This document shows, piece by piece, positions 24,719-32,330 of a DNA stretch of 64,000 nt. The position numbers and the translations under genes are program-made. Numbering within the stretch: position 1 is the stretch's first letter; every line of letters begins with the position of its first letter. The notes under the pieces are model-generated. The model ran no database searches, was not told the DNA's origin, and saw only the letters and a list, made by a program, of their open reading frames with translations. The stretch comes from Neorhodopirellula lusitana (lineage in GTDB: Bacteria > Planctomycetota > Planctomycetia > Pirellulales > Pirellulaceae): NCBI RefSeq assembly GCF_900182915.1, contig NZ_FXUG01000004.1:186001-250000 (forward strand), in the 5' to 3' direction.

Positions 24719-24934
24719 ATGAACGGAATCTGGGGCAAAACTGCTGTCACGTGCTTACCGCTTGCCGAAGGCGTGTTCTCATCGATTAACTGGCTCTGGA
24801 TCGGTGCTTCGGTGGTCGCGGTCTGGTTCCTGATCAGCGGAATGAGTCGACGGCATATCCGACTGACCACCCTGCTTCGCGACCACGTCAAGAAAAAGAA
24901 CGACGAGATGGCGCCACCCGACACGGAAGAATGA
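24719..24934 (+). CDS. Small single-span membrane protein, unknown function
   Basis: This is a 71-residue frame with one hydrophobic segment (INWLWIGASVVAVWFLISGM, about residues 23-42) followed by a basic stretch (RRHIRLTTLLRDHVKKKN) and an acidic tail. This is the pattern of a genuine small inner-membrane protein with the C-terminus in the cytoplasm. There is no strong ribosome-binding site, and the opposite-strand frame over the same bases has no domain. It lies 158 bases before miaB. Confidence 0.5.
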   Translation: MNGIWGKTAVTCLPLAEGVFSSINWLWIGASVVAVWFLISGMSRRHIRLTTLLRDHVKKKNDEMAPPDTEE

Positions 24935-25092
24935 CTGAGATTTCGGACCAGCAGACGTTGATGGTGACGCCTCTCCCCCCCACGTCGGTGTTGGCTCTCA
25001 CACCACCAGTCTGACATCCCAAGCGAAGATTTCCTGGCAACCGCCCCCTCCCTCATTTCAAACCTCACGCCCACCTGCGATCGACCGTCCCC

Positions 25093-26502
25093 ATGACCAA
25101 AACCGTTTACATCAAGACTGTCGGCTGTCAGATGAACGTGCTCGATAGCGAAATGGTGATCGCCGACTTAAAGCGTCACGGCTACCAAGTCGTCGATACC
25201 CCCAGGGAAGCCGACCTGCTGCTCTACAACACTTGCAGCATCCGCGAACAAGCGGAAGAAAAAACGTACAGCGCCCTGGGCAAACTTCGAGACACCAAAG
25301 CAAACAACCCGGACAAGAAGATTGGCGTGCTGGGCTGCATGGCACAAAAGGACCAAGAAGTCATCTTCCGCCGCGCACCGTTCGTCGACATGATCGTCGG
25401 ACCAGGCCAGCTGCACTCGCTGCCGGAAATGATCTCAAAAGTCGACGCCGGTGAAGGTCGCCAGATGGCGGTGTCGATGGGACGTAAAGATGGCAAGCAA
25501 TCGCTGGTCGCGCGGTCTCACGAGACGTTCGATCCGTTGCGAGATCCGGCCATGCGTCCGACGCCGTTCCAGGCCTACCTGCGAATCCAAATCGGCTGCG
25601 ACAAGTTCTGTACCTACTGCGTCGTGCCCAACACCCGCGGTCCTGAACAGGGCCGTGCCCCGTCGGAAATCATCTCCGAAGCTCGCATACTTGCCGAACA
25701 GGGCTGCCTTGAAATCACGCTACTCGGCCAAACCGTCAACAGCTATCGCCACCGCAGCGACGAAGGTGAAACCGACCTGGCCGCGCTGCTCGAACAACTG
25801 CATGAGATCGATGGCATTCGTCGCTTGAAGTTTGTCACCAGCTATCCCAAAGACATGTCACGACGGTTGCTCGAAACCGTCCGCGACCTTCCTAAGTGTT
25901 CACCGTATTTACACGTGCCCGCGCAAAGCGGCAGTGACGAAGTGCTCAAGCGGATGAAGCGTGGCTACACCGTGGCCGAGTACATGGAAATGTTCGAGCG
26001 AATTGAAGACGTGATACCCAATGCCGCCGTCAGCAGCGACTTCATCGTTGGCTTTTGTGGCGAGACCGACGAAGACTTCCAGAAGTCCGTCGCCCTGGTC
26101 GAGCGTTGCCGTTTCAAGAACAGCTTCATTTTCCAGTACAGCGTTCGCGGCGGAACCAAAGCCGCTGAACGACTGGAAGACGATGTGCCTCGGGAAGTCA
26201 AAGCGGCACGCAACCATGAGCTGCTCGAAGTGCAAAATCGAGTGTCCAAGGAACATCACCTGAAGATGATCGGCTCGACGGTGGAAGTCCTGGTCGAAGG
26301 CCCCAGCAAGAAGTCGAAGAACGCCGACCCCGACGCTCCAGCAGTTCAAATGACCGGACGCACCCACTGCGATCGCATTGTGGTGTTCGATGGCAACCGC
26401 CGCCAAGCCGGCCAGGTGCTCGACGTTCACATTGACGAAGTCACCAGCAACACGTTGATTGGACGAGTCCGACAAGTCGAAGTCGTTTCAATCGGCCTCT
26501 AG
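25093..26502 (+). CDS. miaB: tRNA-2-methylthio-N6-dimethylallyladenosine synthase
   Basis: This 469-residue radical-SAM methylthiotransferase modifies i6A37 of tRNAs that read UNN codons. The N-terminal auxiliary-cluster cysteines are C12 (TVGCQMNVLDSE), C48 (YNTCSIRE) and C82 (GVLGCMAQ). The radical-SAM motif CDKFCTYC is at 169-176. The C-terminal TRAM domain ends with LIGRVRQ. Length and motif order match MiaB rather than RimO or MtaB. No dimethylallyltransferase (miaA) gene is nearby. Confidence 0.96.
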   Translation: MTKTVYIKTVGCQMNVLDSEMVIADLKRHGYQVVDTPREADLLLYNTCSIREQAEEKTYSALGKLRDTKANNPDKKIGVLGCMAQKDQEVIFRRAPFVDMIVGPGQLHSLPEMISKVDAGEGRQMAVSMGRKDGKQSLVARSHETFDPLRDPAMRPTPFQAYLRIQIGCDKFCTYCVVPNTRGPEQGRAPSEIISEARILAEQGCLEITLLGQTVNSYRHRSDEGETDLAALLEQLHEIDGIRRLKFVTSYPKDMSRRLLETVRDLPKCSPYLHVPAQSGSDEVLKRMKRGYTVAEYMEMFERIEDVIPNAAVSSDFIVGFCGETDEDFQKSVALVERCRFKNSFIFQYSVRGGTKAAERLEDDVPREVKAARNHELLEVQNRVSKEHHLKMIGSTVEVLVEGPSKKSKNADPDAPAVQMTGRTHCDRIVVFDGNRRQAGQVLDVHIDEVTSNTLIGRVRQVEVVSIGL

Positions 26503-26663
26503 TTTCCATCGACCTCTAGTTTCTATTGACCCTCGCATTCCAATCGACCAATCGCGTGGCCGTCATTCGACGTCACCACGCATGCGAAGCGAGAGACGCG
26601 TCCGAGAAACATTTTCATTCGAACGCTTCCATTCGCCATTCGCAATCAATTCATCATTCCCAC

Positions 26664-26667
26664 GGAG
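26664..26667 (+). promoter_or_regulatory. GGAG ribosome-binding site pointing to a CTG start
   Basis: GGAG lies 8 bases before an in-frame CTG at 26676. No in-frame ATG exists before the conserved M16 domain, so a non-ATG start is needed. Confidence 0.35.
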
Positions 26668-26675
26668 CCGGTAAG

Positions 26676-27977
26676 CTGTCCACTCTTGTAAGTCCTACGA
26701 TTCGCACTCGCCAACTTGCCAATGGCATGACGGTGGTTTCGCAGCCCATGCCTTGGCTGCGAACGGCCGCATACACACTTTGGTTGCCCGGTGGCGTTTC
26801 CGCTGAAATTACTCCCGAATCCACCGACACGGAAATGCTCAACCGCTGTGGTTTGGCTTCGTTGACCGTCGAAATGGTCCAACGAGGCGCGGGCAACTAC
26901 AGCAGCCGCGAATTGGTCGCCGCCGAGGATAACCTGGGCATCGACTCGGGTGGCTCCGCTTCCAGCAGCGTGACATCGTTCTCCGCGGCAATGCCAGCGG
27001 ACTCGTTGCTGCCCGGCATGGAACTATTGGCTGACCTGGTTCGCCGGCCTCACTTGCCGATCGATCAGTTCGATGACGCCAAGATGATGTTGCATCAAGA
27101 GATGATGGCTTGCCAGGACGAGCCGACTCAGCGATTGATGCGTCGTTTGCGTGAACGCCAGTTCGGCCCTCGTCTGGGACGCAGCGGCATCGCCAGCGAA
27201 GAGAGTCTGCAAGCACTGACGATGGAAGACGTGCGAGAATTCTATCAAAACAACTACCATGCCGGCCAAAGCATCCTTGCCATTGCAGGCAACTTTGACG
27301 AAGCCGAATTGGACGCCGCGATCGATCAGGCTTTCGGTAATTGGAAGACGGGTCAGTGGCCGGGACTCGCGGCTCCGGAGCCCGCCGTGGGTTACGAACA
27401 TATCGAAATCGCCAGCAGCCAAACGCACATCGGCTTCTCGTTCGACAACATTCCCTACGGCCATCCCGACTATTTCGTCATGCGTGCGGGTATCGGCATC
27501 CTTAGCGACGGCATGAGTAGCCGCCTGTTCGAACGCGTCCGTGAACAACACGGGCTGTGCTACAGCGTCTGGGCCAGCACCAATTCGTTGCCGCCTAACC
27601 CCAACTCACCCGGTGGCGTGGGTGCTGTGTTTGGATACGCGGGAACCACCCCCGCACGTGCTCAACAAACACTCGACCTCACCTTGCACGAGGTCAAGCA
27701 CCTTGCCGATGGGCTGGAAGAAGCTGAACTGGAACGCTGGAAAGTGCGAATCCAAAGCAGCCTGATCATGGAACAAGAATCAGCCGGGTCCCGAGCCAGC
27801 TCGCTCGCGTCGGACCAATTGCAGCTCGGTCGTGTGATGCCGACGGAAGAAATTGAAACCATGATCGAGTCCATCACACTCGACCAAATTAGGGCCTACT
27901 ATCAAGCCCACGCTCCCGAATCGATCCGGGTTCTCACGATCGGCCCCGAACCGCTATCCAGTAAAGATCTTGCATGA
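26676..27977 (+). CDS. M16-family protein lacking the zinc motif (inactive partner)
   Basis: This is a protein of about 433 residues with the M16 (insulinase / mitochondrial processing peptidase) fold: TRQLANGMTVVSQPMP at the start, LTMEDVREFYQNNYHAGQSILAIAGN in the middle and RLFERVREQHGLCYSV in the C-terminal half. Where active members have HxxEH, it reads LTVEMVQRGAGNY, so no zinc site is present. It overlaps the active partner by 4 bases. Such active/inactive pairs form heterodimers. The start is uncertain: CTG at 26676 with GGAG at 8 bases, or GTG at 26556, or TTG at 26526 with an unlikely His-rich extension. Confidence 0.85.
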   Translation: MSTLVSPTIRTRQLANGMTVVSQPMPWLRTAAYTLWLPGGVSAEITPESTDTEMLNRCGLASLTVEMVQRGAGNYSSRELVAAEDNLGIDSGGSASSSVTSFSAAMPADSLLPGMELLADLVRRPHLPIDQFDDAKMMLHQEMMACQDEPTQRLMRRLRERQFGPRLGRSGIASEESLQALTMEDVREFYQNNYHAGQSILAIAGNFDEAELDAAIDQAFGNWKTGQWPGLAAPEPAVGYEHIEIASSQTHIGFSFDNIPYGHPDYFVMRAGIGILSDGMSSRLFERVREQHGLCYSVWASTNSLPPNPNSPGGVGAVFGYAGTTPARAQQTLDLTLHEVKHLADGLEEAELERWKVRIQSSLIMEQESAGSRASSLASDQLQLGRVMPTEEIETMIESITLDQIRAYYQAHAPESIRVLTIGPEPLSSKDLA

Positions 27978-29224
27978 GTGATTTTCGAAACGTCACGCTG
28001 CCCAATGGGCTGCAAGTCGTCGCCGACATCGACCAACGCGGGTACTCAGCCGCGATCGGATATTTCGTTCGCGCCGGTGCCAAAGACGAAACGGATTCAC
28101 AGTCCGGATTGAGTCACTTCCTGGAACACATGATGTTCAAGGGAACCGCTCGACGATCTGCACAAGATGTCAACCGCGAGCTTGATGAACTGGGCGGCAA
28201 TAGCAACGCGTACACCAGCGAAGAACAAACCGTTTACTACGCTGCCGTGTTGCCGAAGTACCAACATCGGATGGTCGATCTGCTGTCCGACATGATGCGG
28301 CCGGCTCTGGACGAAAAGGAGTTCACCACCGAACGCCAAGTCATCCTGGAAGAGATCGCTAAGTACGAAGACCAACCTCCCTTCGGCGCGTTCGAGCGTG
28401 TGATGGAACGCTGCTATGGCCCACGAGGTCTGGGGCGGCGAGTGCTTGGCACCACCCACTCGATCGAGAACATGCAAGTTCAAACGATGCGAGACTATTT
28501 CAATACGCGATATCGATGCGACAATATGGTGTTGGCCGCGTCGGGCAACGTGGACTTCGACGATCTCGTCGATCAAGCCGCGCAAGCGACCGCGAACTGG
28601 AACGATGTTCCCATTCCAGCACAGCCGCCTGCCGACGACCTGAACCAAATGCCCGAGGGCATCACGACGGACGCCCAAATCGAAGTCGCCGACGCATCCC
28701 AGGCCTACCGGGTCACGTTGTCGGGTGCCCCTTCGATGGCCTCGAAAGACCGATACGCCATGCGACTGTTGACGTCAATCATCGGTGACGATGGCGGCAG
28801 CCGACTGTTTTGGGACTTGGTCGACACCGGCCGAGCGGAAGTCGCAACCATTTGGGGTCAAGAGTTCGCTGAAACCGGCGGCCTGTTTTCCTACATGGTC
28901 TGTGGCCCCGACGAAATGGAATCGAACATTCGACTGATGAACGAGACCATTCAGCGGGTGGCTGACGAAGGTGTTACCGAAGAAGAACTGTCTCAGGTCA
29001 AAAACAAAACCGTGGCAGGCGTCATCATGGCGTCGGAACGGCCTTCTCAACGCCTGTTCAGCATGGGCAGCCGCTGGCTTTGTTGCAGAGAACACTTGTC
29101 CACAGACGCTCTCTTGGACGCCTATCGCAATGTACAACTGCAGGACGTTGCCCAAGCAGCTCAAACCTACCTGACCAATACCCCAACCGAGGTCATTGCG
29201 GCGGCGTCTCCCGCACCTGCCTAA
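27974..29224 (+). CDS. M16-family zinc metallopeptidase (active partner)
   Basis: This is a 416-residue processing-type peptidase with the inverted zinc motif HFLEHMMFKGT near residue 48 and the third ligand Glu in ERQVILEEIAKYED about 75 residues on. The C-terminal M16 half has DDGGSRLFWDLVDTGRAEV and the Arg/Tyr-like substrate region. No signal peptide is visible, so it is probably cytoplasmic. Start and stop overlaps (ATGA) couple it to the inactive homologue. Likely substrates are peptides or leader sequences; the specificity cannot be inferred. Confidence 0.92.
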   Translation: MSDFRNVTLPNGLQVVADIDQRGYSAAIGYFVRAGAKDETDSQSGLSHFLEHMMFKGTARRSAQDVNRELDELGGNSNAYTSEEQTVYYAAVLPKYQHRMVDLLSDMMRPALDEKEFTTERQVILEEIAKYEDQPPFGAFERVMERCYGPRGLGRRVLGTTHSIENMQVQTMRDYFNTRYRCDNMVLAASGNVDFDDLVDQAAQATANWNDVPIPAQPPADDLNQMPEGITTDAQIEVADASQAYRVTLSGAPSMASKDRYAMRLLTSIIGDDGGSRLFWDLVDTGRAEVATIWGQEFAETGGLFSYMVCGPDEMESNIRLMNETIQRVADEGVTEEELSQVKNKTVAGVIMASERPSQRLFSMGSRWLCCREHLSTDALLDAYRNVQLQDVAQAAQTYLTNTPTEVIAAASPAPA

Positions 29225-29351
29225 ACAGGAAAAACCACCAATAAGGGGTGTGTCGCAACCGGTATTTGTATCGGGAGGTTACAGTAGTCATACTGACTTT
29301 CAGTTTTCCCAAAAACTGCACGTTGCCATCCCCCACTACAGCGTCCGTATT

Positions 29352-32294
29352 TTGCCGCATCTTCTCTCCCCATCACACTGTTGGATTCATTTCCAATGGG
29401 TGTTTGTCGCTCTTCTCGCTGTCCAGCCGCTTCCAAATGCAAGTGGCCAGGAAAGTCCGATTCGATCGGTGGGCGGCAAACCGGTACCGCCCGATGCAAA
29501 ATCAAAAGAAGCCGGGCCCGACAAACCGGACGCAACCGGCAAGGGCGAGAAAGCCCAACCTCCGCCCAAAATTATCCGGCGCGATGGCCTCGACCTTCCC
29601 ACTGGTGACCCCGCCGAACTGAAAGCCACTGTGGGGCAAGACGGTCGCGTTGGCTTCCGATTTCGTAATCAAGGTTGGGTCGACATCATTGGGTGGTTGT
29701 CCGAAATTTCAGACCAACCTATTGATTGGCAAGATCTGCCCGGCGATACGGTCAACCTGATCAGCCCGTCTCGATTGACTGTGGTCGAGACAGCCGACTT
29801 GATCAACCGCCACCTACTTGCCCGTGGCTACACCCTGCTTGAACTGAAGGGTGGGATCACGGTCACCAAGACGGCGGCCATCAACGCGGGCATGGTCCGC
29901 CGTGTCCACGTCAGCGAACTGCAAGACCTGCCCAACCACAGCTTTGTACGAGTCATGTTGGACGCGGGTTGGTTGTCCGCCGACAAGCTTAGCGAGGAAC
30001 TCAAGGCGATGCTCAGTGCCGCCGGAAAGATCACTCCGCTGGCGACCACCAATCGCATTGAAATCATGGACGCGGCAGTCAACCTTCGCCAGGTCGCAAC
30101 CTTGTTGGCAGAAGAACGCGACGCGGCCAGCCGAGACGCGCTCGCTCCCGAATTTCGCCTGCTCCACATCCCCGCGGAAGAAGCCAAGCAGTTGCTCGAG
30201 CAGTTTCTGGGTGTCGAGAAAAAAGAAGCGGCACCGATGTCCCGCGAGCAAATTCAGATGATGCAGCGAATGCAACAACAGGGTGGCAAGCCCGGCGCGA
30301 CGAAGCCGGACAAAGCTGACATTTCGATTGTTGCCAACGTGCGTCAAAACAGCGTGCTCGTGCGAGCCCCCATCGATCGTGTCGCGATGGCCGCCGAGTT
30401 CATCAAAAGAATCGATGTCCCAAGTGACCGTCTGCGATCGCTGACGGATGCTTCTTCAAGAGTCGACGTCTTCCGCTTGGTTTCGCTCGATCCCGAAAAG
30501 CTGATCGAGATCGCACAAGAGATGAACGTCCTTGAGCCGACCACCCGTATTCGTGTCGATAAAGACAACCATGCCATCATTGTTTCCGGTGCGGCGGCAG
30601 ATCGCTTCATCATCAAGTCGCTGATCGAACGACTCGACGGTGGAAAACGCCGTTTCGAAGTTCTGCAACTACGGCGACTCGCAGCCACTGATGTTGCGGA
30701 ATCGATCGAATTCTTGATGGGCAAAAAAGAGGAGAAGAAGGAAAACAACCGCAGCCGAATGTACTCGTACTCTTATTGGGGCGGCGGAAACGATGACGCA
30801 AAAGACGACCAAGCCGATCAGTTCCGCGTTGCGGCGAACTCTCGATTCCAACAGGTTTTGCTTTGGGCCAACGAGGGGGAAATGGAAGAGGTCCGCACGT
30901 TGCTGATGAAGCTCGGTGAAATGCCTCCTCCGGGCGGAAGCGGACGCACGACACGCTCGATCGAAGCTTCCGCCACACCCGAAACGCTGGAATACCTGCA
31001 ACGGTTGAAACAGCGTTGGCAAGCGATCTCGGGCACCGAGTTGGTCCTGCCCGATGCCAGCGAGTTCAAGGACCCGACCAAGATTGCAACCAGTGAGCCA
31101 GAGTCAAATTCGAACGACGAAGCAGAAGCAAAGAAAACATCCGAAAACGATGACGCCCCAACGCAATCCGACGAGAAACCTTCAGAGGAAAAGTTAGATC
31201 AAGACACTGAGTCAGGTGACATTGATGACACGCAACAAAAGTCTGACGAAACGGAGTTCGAGCTAACTGAGTTCAGGGGTACACCACGCCAACCGAATTT
31301 TGAACCCTCACCGTTCGACCGGGAACGAATGACGCTCGCGATGCAACAGAGCGATTCGAACGATGGCAACTCCGACAAGGTTGCGTCCCGTGATTCCCAG
31401 CCAGCGCCAACCATCGAAATCCGTCTCGATTCGTCCGGCAACTTGGTATTGCATTCCAATGACACCGCCGCCTTGGACAAGTTGGAGAACTTGATGATGG
31501 ACATCAAGCCACCCAATCGCCCCTATCGGGTTTTCAAAATTGAATACGCCTCCGTCATTCTCCTGACCATGGATCTCGAAGAGTATTTTGAGGAAGGCGA
31601 TAGCGACGACGACAACCCTTATCGATGGTTTTGGGATGAACAGGATGACGAGGACACCCCGACCGGACTGGCGAAAACTGGCAAGCTGCGTTTTCTGGCC
31701 AATTCCGACACCAACACCATCGTGGTCACCGGTGCTTCCAACGAACAGCTCAAGACGATTGAAGAATTGATTCAGCTGTGGGATGTAGCCGAACCACAAA
31801 ACCCCAAACGCAGCCGGTTCACCAAGTTGGTCAGCATCAAATACGGCCGTGCCGAAAAGATCGCCGAGACGATCAAGGATGCCTACCGGGACCTGCTCAG
31901 CAGCAATGACAAGGCCTTCAGTGCATCCAAGCAGGGCAAACGCACCAGCAATCGCGAAGAGGGATCCGGGTTGGAGGATTCAGAGTCAGGCCGCAGTGGC
32001 GGTGGCAGCGATTTCTCGTTCAACGGCAAGATGTCCTTGGGTGTTGATGAGATTGGCAATACGCTCGTCATTAGTGCCGAAGGCGAAGCATTGCTTGACC
32101 TGATTACATCCATGGTTGAAAAACTAGATCGTGCCGCCCAACCTGGTGGCGCCATCGAGATCGTCCAGCTCTCCGGCGGCGTTTCGGTTGAAGTGCTGGA
32201 AAAAGCCATGGCAAGCCTCGGCGCTTCGACGTCCGTGACGCCCCAAAAACCTAGATCGAATCGCGATCGTCGACCACAAGATCGGAAAAAGTAG
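29352..32294 (+). CDS. Exported protein with five secretin-N-like repeats, no secretin barrel
   Basis: This is an exported protein of about 980 residues. After a hydrophobic leader (WVFVALLAVQPLPNASG) and a Pro/Lys-rich stretch comes a GspD-N0-like part (about 29640-29900). Five repeats of secretin N-domain type follow, each with an FxVxxL strand, a helix and a NxxxVxA strand: about 30150-30420, 30463-30640, 30652-30930, 31521-31790 and 31819-32130. A long acidic Glu/Asp/Ser linker (about 31080-31300) separates repeats three and four. The beta-barrel of true secretins is missing; the protein ends in a basic tail. It probably acts as a periplasmic scaffold. The start is uncertain (TTG 29352 or GTG 29400); no ATG precedes the leader. 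Confidence 0.75.
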   Translation: MPHLLSPSHCWIHFQWVFVALLAVQPLPNASGQESPIRSVGGKPVPPDAKSKEAGPDKPDATGKGEKAQPPPKIIRRDGLDLPTGDPAELKATVGQDGRVGFRFRNQGWVDIIGWLSEISDQPIDWQDLPGDTVNLISPSRLTVVETADLINRHLLARGYTLLELKGGITVTKTAAINAGMVRRVHVSELQDLPNHSFVRVMLDAGWLSADKLSEELKAMLSAAGKITPLATTNRIEIMDAAVNLRQVATLLAEERDAASRDALAPEFRLLHIPAEEAKQLLEQFLGVEKKEAAPMSREQIQMMQRMQQQGGKPGATKPDKADISIVANVRQNSVLVRAPIDRVAMAAEFIKRIDVPSDRLRSLTDASSRVDVFRLVSLDPEKLIEIAQEMNVLEPTTRIRVDKDNHAIIVSGAAADRFIIKSLIERLDGGKRRFEVLQLRRLAATDVAESIEFLMGKKEEKKENNRSRMYSYSYWGGGNDDAKDDQADQFRVAANSRFQQVLLWANEGEMEEVRTLLMKLGEMPPPGGSGRTTRSIEASATPETLEYLQRLKQRWQAISGTELVLPDASEFKDPTKIATSEPESNSNDEAEAKKTSENDDAPTQSDEKPSEEKLDQDTESGDIDDTQQKSDETEFELTEFRGTPRQPNFEPSPFDRERMTLAMQQSDSNDGNSDKVASRDSQPAPTIEIRLDSSGNLVLHSNDTAALDKLENLMMDIKPPNRPYRVFKIEYASVILLTMDLEEYFEEGDSDDDNPYRWFWDEQDDEDTPTGLAKTGKLRFLANSDTNTIVVTGASNEQLKTIEELIQLWDVAEPQNPKRSRFTKLVSIKYGRAEKIAETIKDAYRDLLSSNDKAFSASKQGKRTSNREEGSGLEDSESGRSGGGSDFSFNGKMSLGVDEIGNTLVISAEGEALLDLITSMVEKLDRAAQPGGAIEIVQLSGGVSVEVLEKAMASLGASTSVTPQKPRSNRDRRPQDRKK

Positions 32295-32330
32295 TCTCTT
32301 GAGTACATTCCAAGGAAGGGTGACACCCCC

